From contig JARFJB010000762.1 of NCBI GenBank assembly GCA_036346205.1, forward strand, positions 1,453,501-1,517,500: DNA of 64,000 nucleotides, given 5' to 3'. Each line of letters opens with the position of its first letter. Positions within the stretch are counted from its first letter, which is position 1. The position numbers and the translations under genes are program-made. Origin of the DNA: Vesta saturnalis (Eukaryota > Arthropoda > Insecta > Coleoptera > Lampyridae). Shown here one piece after another: positions 11,201 to 23,307 of this stretch. Below the pieces are notes generated by a model. That model saw only the letters and a program-made list of their open reading frames with translations. It had not been told where the DNA came from and searched no databases.

Positions 11201-12699
11201 TAAAACCTGGTCAAGAACCGGTTCTTCATTGCGCTGACACAACACACTACCAGTGCGACGAAATTTCTCCTACAATTGCTAACATTAAGCTTTTGATGGG
11301 TGCAGCTTTATTAAATTACTCCCGATATTTTTCAAAAAGTTGTTTCAAACTTGGGACATTGCTGCATCTTTGACGAAACCACAAGTTGGGCATTTAATTT
11401 GTTTTTTTCAAAAAATCGGAATTACTGCACCAAAATTTATCAAAATGTACACGCGGTATAAATCCAATATATCTTTCTCTAAAATTGTTTTTGGCATGAG
11501 GTCAAAGCCAACGCGATACAGGACATTGCCATATAAAATTGTTAATCTGACGATGGGAAAGTGGTCAGAATTCGATTGATTGCTGTTTAAGAGTTGTATA
11601 ATTTGTTTCTCAAGTATTCACTGGCGTGTTTCAAATTATTTCATTGCTGCCTATATTTTTGTATATATGTATTAAGTTAAGTTAGAGAGAAAATAATCGA
11701 AATGTGGAAATCCTAAATAAATATCTTGAAGGTGATTTACTATTTTTATCGACATCCTTTGATTTAACATAATTTGCATTTATATATTTTATTTTGCGAG
11801 TATTATAGCAATTAATTAGCAAAAGTTGTAGTTTGTTGATTTATTGAACATACTTTTCCGTAGTGCGGGTGCCATTTTAAGGTTCTCCAGACACTCACTC
11901 ACACTTAAACTAGGTCAATTAATTTCCAATGAATTAATACTTAATTACGAGTTATAATTTATTATGAAATGCAGTGGCGGGTTTCTAGGTAAACGGCCAC
12001 GCTGTATTTTCACTTCTCTTTTCTACACAACTCTAATATTTCTATTTCTTTCCAAAAACTTTTATGGCATTTGGTTAAACAATATTCCTAACGCTCTTTC
12101 ATTAATATATTTGTTTATAACGCAGCTTCATCTACAAGTGGATACACAAAAAGTATTGTCACCATAAGTATGCTTTAAAAATTGCCTTCTCTCAAATGTT
12201 CAAGCTAGGAATCTTTATTTGCCGATCATGGCTTAATTATTATGATTCATGCATTTATTTAGTGATCTCCTTCTTAGTTTTATATATTTGGAACTTTCTC
12301 TTTATAAATGATTTCATTGAAATAATTTCTACCGCTACACGGAAAATATACTGACAGAAGGGAGAAGGAAAATATTAGAGAGGGCCTTTCTCCTGTATTC
12401 ATAAAAGACCACGCGAGTAGTTTAGCCATTTTTGGAAGGTAATAAATTGTTTAATATATATAAATAATTACTTTGTTCAAAAAACCAGCAGATGATAATT
12501 TTCTAAAATGTTTTGTGGATGGAGTTGAAATATTGCCCATTAACATTAAAAATTAGCAGAATAGTAGAGATGGTGAAATGCAGCTTGGTAATAAATACAA
12601 GAATGGGTCGTTTTAACAAAACATGTTCTGGTTAAAGTGCTTATGGTTAATTCTTTTTTTTTCAATTATAAAAATTGGCAATGAATATACGTTATAATT
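11201..12699. other. Non-coding stretch
   Basis: Possibly the degraded N-terminal extension of the neighbouring transposase up to about 11350. Beyond that no coding signature or clear repeat was seen. Confidence 0.35.
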
Positions 12700-13030
12700 C
12701 ATATGGGGTTTTTGGACATTTTCCAGAATGACCAAAAGACTTCCACCATTTTAGACGGCCCAGAACGTCAACATATCCAAAACGGGGACACCCATTTTAC
12801 CAAACGGTACCATCTTTCCAGCGGTAATGTGTGTAACACTTTGCCTGTCTACCAAAATGCCGATTTTCCAAAACGTCGAAACAACAATCGGAAATGTTAC
12901 TATTTTGCCAGTTGTAATGTTTGACTGTAAGCCAGCTACCCAATTTCTCAAACGCTTAAATAATGAACGGGTGAATGTAAAAATAAAATTTGGCCAATGC
13001 CCAAAACACCAAAACGCTGACAATCATTTT
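12700..13030. repeat. Degenerate array of CCAAAACG-type words
   Basis: The stretch is built from recurring short words (CCAAAACGGGGACA, CCAAACGGTAC, CCAAAATGCCGATTTTCC, CCAAAACGTCGA, CACCAAAACGCTGA) separated by 10-40 bp. Both strands are open for 70-90 codons, a by-product of the word composition rather than evidence of a gene. Confidence 0.45.
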
Positions 13031-13229
13031 ATGAAATTCAATTTTATAATGAAACCAATACGTTAATTAGTGGCGGTAAAAATCTTTGCTGAAATAGTAA
13101 GTATATCAAAAAGGTACAATTTAAAAAAATAGTGGATTATTATGTAAGACGTCATTATTGAGCTCGAAGTTTTGCAGTCGAGCCAAGCCTCAAACAAGTC
13201 TCCTTCTGAGTGATGACTGATGACAAGTT

Positions 13230-13350
13230 TGCGTCATCCTGACAGATCGTTTCTATTTGAAATTTTCTATCGAAATCACATTGCCCTAGCCCCATTATTA
13301 GGTTCAACTTCGAAATTTTCCGTCAAAATCACATTGTTTTAGATAGTCCC
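13230..13350. repeat. Short imperfect direct repeat
   Basis: GAAATTTTCTATCGAAATCACATTG (key words GAAATTTTC, ATCACATTG, CCCATTA) near 13258 recurs as GAAATTTTCCGTCAAAATCAC near 13313, each followed by CCCATTA. Unit spacing is about 55 bp. Confidence 0.5.
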
Positions 13351-13757
13351 ATTAATGGCGCAAGGCGTATGTGATTTGAAACACACGAATGAAAGACAAC
13401 TTATATTATCGAAATTGGCAGTAATAATGACAAGTTTATTAGTCGCCAAGGTAAATACCATCCAAAACAAACCCAAAAGTGTGCATAATCGGGTCTTTAT
13501 CGCATGCCGTGCGTATAAAGGTAGCTAGGTAACCGTTTCAATAAATAAGATTAGATTATGTTAGATTTTATAGTGAATTATCATTTTCAATACGTACAAC
13601 AATGACGTTTAATAATTAAATGAAATGTCAAATGACATTTACCTACCCACTCGATAAAATGCATGGAAATTATTAATTTGATTTTTTTCAATTAAAATAA
13701 TTGTAGTTATACAACTATTACTATTATAACTACTCATTCATGCTAAAAAATATCGTA

Positions 13758-13872
13758 TGACACAATGCATAATTGCCTTTAAAGCATTCGCAACGTTAAG
13801 GCCACTCCGCTGCGCGTCGTGGCCTTAAACTGGTTGTTCATGCTTTAAAGGCTCGATTATGCATTAGTGTCA
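13758..13872. repeat. 115-bp hairpin (foldback) element with GC-rich tip
   Basis: Inverted arms run from TGACACAATGCATAAT (left) to ATTATGCATTAGTGTCA (right). They continue inward through CCTTTAAAGCAT / ATGCTTTAAAGG and TTAAGGCCAC / GTGGCCTTAA. The tip between arms is GC-rich (TCCGCTGCGCGTC). Flanks are AT-rich. No protein is encoded. It is likely a tiny MITE or foldback unit, since the palindrome is too long and ordered to be chance. Confidence 0.75.
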
Positions 13873-13939
13873 TAATATACTATTATATCAAATTATTTAT
13901 TAATTCGGTTATATAAAAAATGATCATAATCACTGCTAG

Positions 13940-14420
13940 ACTTAAGATGGATAAATATGCATTTGTTCTACATTCTCGTTTTGGTCACGTCGAAGTACTA
14001 GCCTGCGACGTAATGGTCGTCGGCTTTTTTGTCATTTGTCCTGAAGATTTGTAGTAATGGTTTGTGACGAAACACTACGATCGCTTTCAATACTTTCATT
14101 TTGCACACCTTCGTATGGGCCAAATAAAATTTTCCTTCTCTTAGTAGTTTCACAGTATTCAGATACGATTTACGTTGTGTCTATTAGGATGGATTTTCTA
14201 TGAATGGTTTCTCAAACAAGTATCCTTCTACAATTTTTTTTCTCGTGTACTCATGTACAACGTAATCAAACGGCTGTCTTTGTAGAATACAAATTCCAAA
14301 AAATGTTGAGAATGTGAGAATATGGTACTTCATAATGATCCACGCTATAACACTGCCTATGTCTCCTCGCCCGCTGCAGAATGCGTTGTGTTGATGATGA
14401 GCTATGAGGTGAATTTCCAT
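13940..14420 (-). pseudogene. Unrecognised decayed open frame
   Basis: Minus-strand frame from 14420 is open for 78 codons (includes ILTFSTFFGICILQRQPFDY and EGYLFEKPFIENPS). After a stop and frame change it reads KILFGPYEGVQNESIESDRS and a basic stretch RRPLRRRLVLRRDQNEN. The composition looks protein-like rather than random, but I do not recognise a family. It could be part of a transposon or a dead host exon. Confidence 0.25.
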
Positions 14421-15549
14421 TTATATGGTTATGTTCAATATGCTAACCTTTCAATTCTGGACAGCGGAAAATTGGCAGTTACACTAAAAACCTCTCCCTG
14501 TCATTTTAAGATTTGATGTAGCTTTTAGATAGAGTGATTTTATTTTTTTGAAGTTGGATGTACAGTAACGGTGACTGCTGAATATTATGGAGGTATTTTC
14601 TATCCGAAGTTCCTAGTCGACCATGTTTACCAGCTCTGTCTGTGTGTCCACGATTTCTGCTTACTACTTAAAGTCTGATGCTTACGATAGGTGAAGTTTT
14701 AAAGCTGCTATACACGAAGAAAATACAGCTCTGCCAGAAGAAATATCAGGGCCTAATTTTTTGGTCATATTTGTACTTAGCATTAAGGAACAGTCTCGGT
14801 TAAAACTCATATACCTACAGTGTATAGGTTTTCGAAATATTTCAAAAATACGTTATCTAATTTTCCAAAACTTCAAGACGGTTTACTTCTGTTTTTGTCA
14901 GTTAAAGTGTGATTTAAAACGCTGAGGCTCACGAATTTATTTGTTACGAATGAACGCAATCAGTAAACGCTAAAATAAACATAATTAAAGACTAAGAATT
15001 TGGAATCCGTTAACAGAAAATTGAAGAAAATAAATCACGGGTAATGCCTAAATAGAATGCTCTAGAATGCAAATATATATTACGAAATAGGAAGTGACAT
15101 TTAAATTAAGCGAATTGGGGTCAACTTCCGGTACAACCGATGCTTTTGAATGATAAAAAAAACTCACTAGGGTGTCCAGCCTGAGATGCCAAGTCCCGTA
15201 CTGGTCGTATTATAGACATTTTAAAGGGAAATTTCAAAATGGTGGACTTCTGGACATACTAGAAATACATTCATTATTTTAAATACAACAATATATTACA
15301 GTACTATACCTTCTTATACTTGAGGATCACATACCTAAGATTTCGAAAATATAAATTAACTTAGAAAGATGGATTTCACCTTTCGATTAAGTCTTTCTGT
15401 TACAAAATTGCCGTATTGAACTTAAAAACGTTAATTTTTCAGTCTCGGCTAACTTGATTTTTTTTAATAGATCGACCATTGGATACGGAATGCAGTTTCC
15501 TTTCGATTTTGTTAAGGTTCTGGTGGATCTATCAGTAACAATTTGAGAT
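14421..15549. other. Non-coding stretch
   Basis: No gene or defined repeat was seen. Confidence 0.4.
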
Positions 15550-15779
15550 GTATTATCAATTTTCTAATTGTTTTACAGTTCGTACGTATTATGATTTTAT
15601 CAGGTTTTGGATTGGCAGCATTGTTGCTGCCATTTTTAAAAGTGGCCAATAATGGGCGACGAGACTACTAGGAACAAGCAAGAAGAAACACAACACCATT
15701 ACGTTAAATTTTGTCTTTTTTGATACTGCACAAGTCCCATCATTTATAGAAATTCTGCCATAATTCTATAATGCAATAG

Positions 15780-16560
15780 CAATATTTGATACTGTTGCAT
15801 AAGCTTCAAGATTGTTGGTGTTCGCTGATCACTTATCCACAGAGGTTTAGCTACTTTTTATGGATCGCCATAAAAAGAGATCCAGTGATCTTAGCGGTCA
15901 ACACGTCCGATACAGCGATTAGGGAAGTAATCATTAAAAATGACAGTAAACTGTGGCGTAGCACCATCGTTTTGAAACGGCATTTCTGAAGGAGTAGCAA
16001 GGGGAGTTTTCCAACAGTGCTTATAAATTATTCTGGTCACGAAAGAATGAACCTACGAGATGTGTGCCAGTATCTCCGTCAACACATTCACAGACACCTG
16101 TATTGGTTACTTACTGTATCATATTAATAGCAATTAATATGATACACAAAACCATTTTTATTGAATGTGGCTTCATTGGAAAACATTACTTCTTAAGAAA
16201 GTTTACGCCACGATTAATTCTTTCAATCACTCACTTACAAAAGACAAATCCATTTTCGAAATCAATTTCCCGCACACTGGATTCTTGAATTGTCCTGTAC
16301 ACATAACAATAGCTACAACTGATTTTCGTCCGTGAGTACCGGATGTTTACGATTTCGTTTTGAAAATTCAATGGTTCCAGTATTGCTAAATTTACCAAAA
16401 GCGACTGAAAATCCCTTTATACCGATGTTCGTAAACTCTTTGGGCTACTAACGCGTTTCTGTTACATTCTTCATAAATAAGTGACATTGTTAATTGTCCA
16501 AATAATAATCGTAGTTAACCAAATTCTGGCACTGGTCCCAATGATTTGTACGACTCATGA
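15780..16560 (-). pseudogene. IS630/Tc1/mariner transposase of the long-TIR element
   Basis: Minus strand from about 16510: SHLFMKNVTETR, then GTIEFSKRNRKHPVLTDEN, then VMFSNEATFNKNGFVYHIN. Relatives have MFSDEATFHKNGFVNRHN, so the catalytic Asp is Asn here. Further on it reads PFQNDGATPQF (second Asp intact) and NRCIGRVDR. The second-to-third segment is degraded (relatives: RWIGRGGP...RSPDLTPLDFF). At least ten stops or frame breaks. A 14-bp perfect stem (16115-16146, TGTATCATATTAAT and its complement) has arisen inside the coding region. Confidence 0.6.
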
Positions 16561-17019
16561 TGCTTTAACACTAGTGTCATAAGATACTTAAGCTTTCAAA
16601 ACACAACTTTCTCGTCCAATAATTATACGGGAAGATGGTCTTTGCTAAAAGATTAGAAAATCGAGAACATCTAGTTTTGCAACGAAAAGGTTTCTTCTGC
16701 GACAGTGCATTTTTTTTCAAAAACTGGTTCAAAAATGGTACTACTAGACGAAATGTTTCCTTACCAAGGGAATGAAAAGTTGCAATACTATGTCGGATGT
16801 TGGACTTAAAATAACGAAGTTGGTGTGCGTTTCCGATATATCCGGAACTCCACCATCTCCTAAATAATTTTAAAATGCTATAGAATTAGAACCAGAATGT
16901 TGATGTAACCTATAAGATCACAACAAAATTAAGAATCGTAAATTTTTATCAAACGGTTGAGCAGTAGTATGAGTTTTCAACCTTGTGTTTCAAAATTATT
17001 ATTATTTTCTGCCTTAATT

Positions 17020-17795
17020 TAGTCTTTTGCAAATGTGATGATTTACTAAATAAATTTTATTTCTTAAAATATTCAACCATATTTGAACAAAAAGGGTTTT
17101 GTGAATCGTCATATTTGCCACTAATATAATTCATTGGTTCCAGCAAGCAGCCATTATAGGTGTTTGTGAATGTGTAGGCGGACCAGTATTTGACAGGTTG
17201 GATTTATCTTCAGTTCCTTCAGAATATTTTATAAGAACTGTTGAAAAACCCATTAACGACTCGTCCATTTCAACACGATGGTGCTCCGCCACAGTTAGCC
17301 GGTAATTTTTGAATGATCGCTGGATCGGACGGGTTGACCGCCAAGATCACTGGATTTCTTTGTATGATTCACAATAAGTAGCTAAAACTTTGTGAATAAG
17401 AGATCAGCAAGCAGCAACAAGCATGAAGTTTACGCAACAGTATCAACTGTTGCAAAATATATGCTTCATTGAATTTCGTCTGCATTTCAAGAAAATGGCT
17501 TCAGAAACGCTTAGCAAGGTACTCTGCCAAACCGACTGAACTTGTGCAGTACCAAAACAGGCAATATTTCGAAAATCTTTGTTCTTGCTTGTTTCTAGTG
17601 GTCGTAATATGTATCTTGGTCACTTTTAAAAATATCAGCAACAATCCCCAATAATCCCAAACCTGATAAAATCACAACACGTACGAACTACAAAACAATT
17701 AGAAAATTGATAATACTTTGCAAATGTGATGATTTGCCAAATAAATATTATTGCTTAAATTATTCAATCCAGTTCGAATAAAAATTTCATTTTGA
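17020..17795. repeat. Direct repeat TTTGCAAATGTGATGATTT pair
   Basis: The block at 17024-17095 (TTTGCAAATGTGATGATTTAC, AAATAAAT, ATTCAACC, GAA.AAAAA) recurs at 17717-17790. The second copy starts exactly where the long-TIR element's right end stops. The first lies inside the element, so these may be host sequence duplicated or rearranged with the element. Confidence 0.5.
17270..17480 (+). pseudogene. Inverted second copy of the transposase C-terminal segment
   Basis: The plus strand reads FNTMVLRHS in one frame and FQHDGAPPQLAGNF in another, then WIGRTG and ITGFLCM. At nucleotide level it is the inverted partner of 15780-16010. It lies in the right TIR and lacks any upstream transposase sequence. 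Confidence 0.55.
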
Positions 17796-17861
17796 AAAAA
17801 TACTTTTTGACTCTTAATATACACATTTGCATTTTCCTTATTGAAGCAAAATTGTGAGAGT

Positions 17862-18960
17862 TTTCTGGAAAAGCAAGTTTTGTTTATAAAAAGTGAGTCT
17901 AGCGTAAAATGAAAACCAAAAATGTACACAAGTATGTTTATTTGGTAACACTGTATAAATGGAGGGGTTGCCGCATGACTTTTAAATTTTGATCATTCAT
18001 GTCGATTTCAGAAAAACTTTAAAAAATAGAAGTTGAATTTTTTTAATTTTCTAAAAATGTTGAACACGAATTATAAAAACATTGTCGTGATTAAAATGCT
18101 GTAACTTTTGCGCATTAAGAATTACATGAAATATTGTGATAAACAAGGTTATTATTTATAGTGTTATATTTATAGGGTGATAAATGTAAGAGAGTAGTTT
18201 TCATGCCAATTTGATAGAAGAGAGGCGTTAATAATAAAATTTTATCAATTTATAAATGCATCATTTTGCTCTTGAGAGGAAAGATCCAAGAATTGTATCA
18301 CTCATGCTTATTGCTATGATTCGTAATTTTGACACAAAGCTTAATAAGCTATTTCTTTTAAGACTAAAATTATTGGAGATCAATCACATTAAAAACCAGA
18401 AAAAAATTTACTACGTATATTCAAATAGCTCTACGTAAATCTAAACGCAAAATATATAAATGGTTTCAATAGTTAGTCGAAATAAGCCAATAAAAGCGCA
18501 CCATAAATTTTCCTGGAAAAGAATTTTTTTTTTATAAACAGTGAGTCAAGCATAACATGAAAAACAAAAATGTTCACAGGTACATTTATTTAGTAACACT
18601 GTATGAATGGAGGGATTGGTACATGCTGATTTTTCTTTCACATAATGTAATTCATGTTATGTTAAAGTTTGATCATCCATGCCGTTTTCAAAAAAATTGT
18701 GAAAAATTTTGCAAAAATGTACAATACTAACACGAATTATGAGAAATTTGGCATGATTAATATACTATAACTTTTGCACATAAAGCATTGTGATATACAA
18801 GGTCTTACGATTATTATTATAGTGCTATATTTACAGGGTGATAAATGTACGTTTCACACCAATTTGTTATAAAAAAGGTGTTAATAATAAAATTTAGCAG
18901 TTTATAAATGTATCTTTTCCTCTTGAGAGGAAAGATCCAAGAATTGTATACGTGACTCAT
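17862..18960. repeat. Two diverged tandem copies of a ~450-bp unit
   Basis: Unit 1 (about 17862-18340) and unit 2 (about 18510-18960) share, in order: TTTATAAAAAGTGAGTC / TTTATAAACAGTGAGTC, TTTATTTGGTAACACTGTAT / TTTATTTAGTAACACTGTAT, TTTGATCATTCATG / TTTGATCATCCATG, ACAGGGTGATAAATGTA-like, and CTCTTGAGAGGAAAGATCCA in both. No coding signature. Confidence 0.8.
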
Positions 18961-20322
18961 GTCACTTATTCTCTGTTAAACTGTAGGACATCATTGGGTG
19001 CAATTCAATACACGCTTAATTTAGAATGGTTGAAATAATGTTTTAATAATTTTATTTCGACTTCTAATGTTATACTTATATCAGAACGGAACTGATATTA
19101 TGAAATTCAACTTCCTAATGCAGATAAAAGGTAAATTTTGCTTGGTTTTGTTATTTCCACAATCGATATAAGTAATCAAATTGTTGTACATCAAAAGTAA
19201 CATCTCGTTATTATTATTATTTAATTCGTACAATGATCTCATATTGTCAATAAACCATTAAAATAGAAGAATAAAAAGAAATAAACTTTACACCTTTTAC
19301 TTGTTGGGTCCAGAATAAAAGAAAAGGCGTAAGACATCACCCACGTTTAAACTTTTATTATGACGTGTCCGCAACCAACTATAAATTACAACATAATTAT
19401 TGCCTTGTATCTTATAACAATAAAACTGGCGTATTAACAATATTCACGTTTTGCACCGAAATTATCTTTGTTTCGTGTTTAATTATTCAAAAATACTTCC
19501 ATGAAGAGTCAAAGAACGTAAATAAGTAATTAGTTGGAAATTGTAAAATTGCACGGTTTTTATTAACTGAAAAATTTTCTATCCAATTCAACGAATTAAT
19601 TTAAATAATTGTGTGTAGTTTAAATTTTTTTTTCACTTAATTTGGCATAACTGCAATTAATTTATTCCAGTAATCGTTTCACAAAATTTTTTTTACGGCC
19701 AAAATCGCATTCGGTAGCTAAATTCATTTTTTGACAAAAGACGAAGGAAATATTTTTTTTATTTAGGTAGGTAAAACACTTTATCTTGGAATGAGTAACT
19801 CGTATCCAATTACTGTCACTTATTTAGTCTAATTGCCAGAAAGTTCTTACGTTTATTTTCTAATTAATAGTATAGCCTGTACTTACAGTCAATTCGAGAC
19901 CGTCATTTATAAAAAAGCCTGAAGAAATAAGAGAATGGGATCATTTAGTAAGGGATTTAGATTTGTTCAATCAAGTACCATAATTATACGTTATTTCGTT
20001 AATGTAACGAATTTCTCTAATTTTGACATGTAAGAAAAAATCGAAATCTGTAAAATTGGCTGTCTAAGGCTGTCGTCACTTTATAATTAAGTTTTAAAAA
20101 ACGATTTTTAGTTTAATAGTAGTTTATCTCTACGAACTAACAAGTAGGCTTATTAAATTAAGCGTTCACCGACTAAACTCGCCGAAGAAGGACGTGGATT
20201 TTAGTAAAATATCTTAAATATTACTCCAAAAATATTTTAAAAATACTCAACTTAAATATTCAACAAGTACGTTAATAAGCACATTAAATTTATTTGATCT
20301 AAGATAATCATACATTTGGTAA
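18961..20322. other. AT-rich non-coding stretch
   Basis: No gene or defined repeat was seen. Confidence 0.4.
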
Positions 20323-20655
20323 ACATACAAGTTTATAAATATAAACAACGCTGCTTAATGTTTGCGTCAATAAAGACTTTTATGAAATGCAATCTTTTAA
20401 ACTGTTTCTTTCGCCCTCGTATATAAACGCTTACTAACTTTAAAACGGGTCATGTTTAATTAACATTCAAACAATTAATTTTTGCGCCCATTCGTTAAAT
20501 GATTTTTTTAAACATAAAAGTTTAAATATATAAACAACCCTGCTTAATGTTTGCATCGATAAACACTTTTAGGAAATGGCAATCATTTAAACCTACAGAA
20601 ACGATTCCTAACTTTAAAATGGGTCAGGGTTAATGACCTTTCAAACATTAATTAA
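20323..20655. repeat. Direct duplication of a ~150-bp unit
   Basis: AACAACGCTGCTTAATGTTTG (near 20343), then CTTTTATGAAATG, CTAACTTTAAAACGGGTCA and ACATTCAAACAATTAATT, is repeated as AACAACCCTGCTTAATGTTTG (near 20534), CTTTTAGGAAATG, CTAACTTTAAAATGGGTCA and CTTTCAAACATTAATT. Confidence 0.8.
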
Positions 20656-20760
20656 TGCTAAGTGTAATAGTGAACCGTAGATATTTAAATCTCCAATGGA
20701 GTATAGCAAATACAGTAACTAAACTGCTATTCTAATCTTTAAACGTCAAATTCTTGGTCT

Positions 20761-20845
20761 AAGTACAGGTAGTAGGTTCAAATCCTACTCGAGGTAAACT
20801 TTTTATTTATTTATTTAATAAAGTTAATAATGATTTTTAATTACA
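20761..20845 (+). repeat. tRNA-like 3' half plus shared tail (5'-truncated copy)
   Basis: AAGTACAGGT-GTAGGTTCAAATCCTACTCGAGGT (key part: T arm GTAGGTTCAAATCCTAC) matches the 3' half of the complete tRNA-like sequence at 36195-36267. It is followed by the same tail (AAACTTTTTAT, ATTTAATAAA, TTAATAATnATTTTTAATT). The shared sequence beyond the tRNA indicates a dispersed retroposed family rather than an independent tRNA gene. Confidence 0.7.
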
Positions 20846-21079
20846 TATTTACTTTTGAACTTATTCGTTCATAATAAAAAACGTATAATAATTAACTATA
20901 TACTAAGTTCGTTAAATGTTCATTTAACGCAGCAGTTGTAAATAACTGCTTCTGTGTGTTTGTGAAAAAAAAATGAAACACAAAAATGAATTTAGAAAAA
21001 AAGCTTGTCTAAATTTTTCTTATTTCAACCAAAGGTCTTTTGCTTTAAAGCAACCACTTTTATGTGTTTAACTCTATCA

Positions 21080-21310
21080 TTGACTTTAAATTAATGACTC
21101 GTAATTTCGACAGAAAGCTTTATAAACTATCTTTTTTAAGAATAAAATTATTGGGGGTCAATTTCAGTAAAAGCAAGAAAAACCTTTAGTACATACATTT
21201 AGATATCTAGCCCTGCTTTACGTAAATCTAGGTACAAAATATAATAGTGATTAAATAATAAACGTTGTTAATATAAATTGCTAGTTAGTCAAAATAACCC
21301 AATGAAACTA
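21080..21310 (+). repeat. Third, diverged copy of part of the 18.3-18.5 kb repeat
   Basis: CGTAATTTCGACAGAAAGCTT, AAAATTATTGG, GTCAATTTCA, CTACGTAAATCTA-like and TAGTTAGTCAAAATAA blocks follow the same order as at 18315-18490 (CGTAATTTTGACACAAAGCTT and so on). Confidence 0.65.
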
Positions 21311-23300
21311 TACCATATTGATGTTTCCACATCTGAAGCAAGAAGATTTAACAAATACCATTTCTTACGTTTTTTTGTTTTTGTTTTAGTTAGTTGAAGC
21401 ACAACAGAATAAATAAAATGTGGAAATTTGCAGTCCCACAATTGTCCCTGACGACACTAAATGTTGCTTGATTTTGCTTAAAAAGTTCACTTGGTTCGAC
21501 AACGACTTTAGTTAGCTTCATTAACGCTAATGAATTAACAGAAGCTGCTCTCACATTAAGGTGCACTGCCCTTTTCCATAAAACTAAATTATCGATTAAT
21601 ATCCTTTTAAACTCGTTTTGTTTTATTGTAAACTTAATCCTCAAAGGTTTCATTTATAATAACTTTAATTTATTTTATTTTTTACGAATGTTCTTTTTTA
21701 ATTTCCAAGTACTCGTATTTTAATTGTTCAATTTTATTAAACTTGATGTAAAGAAAGATCCTCGATGTAGTGTTTTTTTATTTTTCAATGATAACGTGAA
21801 ATACAACACAATATACGTATTACTTAAGGTTGCTGTATTAATTTTCAAGTCTGTTAACGACATAAAATGTATTGATAATTTACAAAACGATTTCCGTTTT
21901 CGCACAAAATTCAAATTCGACTTATCATAAAGTTTAGGACCCCTAATGTGAGATGCGATAAGTGACGTCGCGGCACTCTGAACTACACCGAGGATTGAAA
22001 GTTAGTTAACAAAAATTTGTCAAAGAACTCAAATATAGTCGTAAATCGAAGTATATTTCATATACCTGTAAATCCTATTTACCTCATATGTGAATAAAAC
22101 ACTAGAGGTACCATATCGTTTAGGAAAATTAAGAAATCTTTCCCCAAACATTTGTTTAAGTCGTCATATTCATTCAAAGTTATATTATAAAAATTACTAA
22201 ACTTTTTATATTACTCCCGCGAATAGGCTTGGTTCTTCCGCGAAATTCTGAAATTTCAATAATTATTTGAACTCCAATTATCTGTAAGAATTTGCATTAT
22301 AGAATATGAATCTACAAAACGTAAGCACGAGTTAACATCCCTATATTTTTCATTCTAAACAGTTAATAGTGAAACATTTTTAATCTACGTTTAAATATCA
22401 TCGTAAATGATATAGAACACGTTAAAATTGTTAGTGGCGTAACATAAGTTACGTTTTATAAACTATACGTAAAAAACAACTCGTCGTGCATAAACACATA
22501 GGCTCAAAATGTTGCTTTATTTGTACGATATTGTTTCTCAGTGAGTCATAAATCAAAATGTCTTAACAAAGTGCACTGCTTCACCATTATACAGAAACGA
22601 TATCTATGGGCTAATGACTTTTGCCAAATTCGTTATCTAAAGTAAAATAATTAAAACTGCATTTTTTCTACTTTCTTACGCGCGAAGCCCCCGTAGGTAA
22701 AGTATTGTTTTCGTGCAAATAATCTATTTCGAGTTTTTAATGGATTTACACATTTTCAGCATTTTGAAAACCATTTAGACTTGATGAAATTGGTTTAATT
22801 GTATTTATTATTGACAAATTTGCCATCCTGGGCCTTTTCATATCGTACATGAGTATTGTAAGCTATGTTTCACTTTATCGCCTAATAAGATAACCGGGAA
22901 CAGTTGTGATTGTTTTAGTATTTTAGCTTTTGGTTTTTAACAAGCCCTGTTTTATTTTGCACATCTCATGTGTGATGTTAGTTATAGGAAAACTCAATTA
23001 AGTTTGTTTAATTAACCTACGTGTAATCTATTTTTAATAGAAATTATTATTCGTACATATTCCTCATTTCTTACTCAATTTCGGATTATTGCAAAATATT
23101 GTAAACTATGATTTAATCGTATTTTGAGACGATAACGTTGTTAATCATAGTATTTTTAAGTGTATTATCTAGTCATTGGAGTGAAAGTGAATCATTATCT
23201 TATTAACGCACACATACTGATGTTATGTTCCAAAAGAAGTTTTTTCAAATTTAAATTCTCATGGTAAAAGTAATATACAGTACGAGTTTAAAGTTTGCTC
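21311..23300. other. AT-rich non-coding stretch
   Basis: Open frames at 21390-21930 overlap on both strands and carry no recognisable motif. Nothing else was supported. Confidence 0.4.
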
Positions 23301-23307
23301 CTCCGCT

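Larger units (their letters stand above)
15550..17712. mobile_element. Long-TIR IS630/Tc1/mariner element; TIRs include the transposase 3' end
   Basis: A left block (about 15550-16010) is repeated inverted at about 17270-17712. Read outward on each side, both give GATGGTGCTNCGCCACAGTT, TCGGACGNGTTGACCGC, AAGATCACTGGAT, GATCAGC, GGCCACTTTTAAAAATGGCAGCAACAAT-like sequence, and end CAATTAGAAAATTGATAATAC. The left block is continuous with the rest of a transposase gene on the minus strand. The right block is an extra copy of its C-terminal part facing the other way. The homology stops sharply at AATAC on both sides, so boundaries near 15550 and 17712 are probably the element termini. Confidence 0.65.

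Noticed and set aside
15786..15989. Gypsy-type RNase H fragment (DPVILAVNTSDTAI)
   Set aside because: The resemblance is superficial. The opposite strand encodes the transposase second catalytic motif and is confirmed by its inverted copy at 17.3 kb.
20761..20797. tRNA gene
   Set aside because: Only the 3' half of a tRNA-like sequence is present. It lacks acceptor 5' strand, D arm and anticodon, and shares a tail with the copy at 36195.
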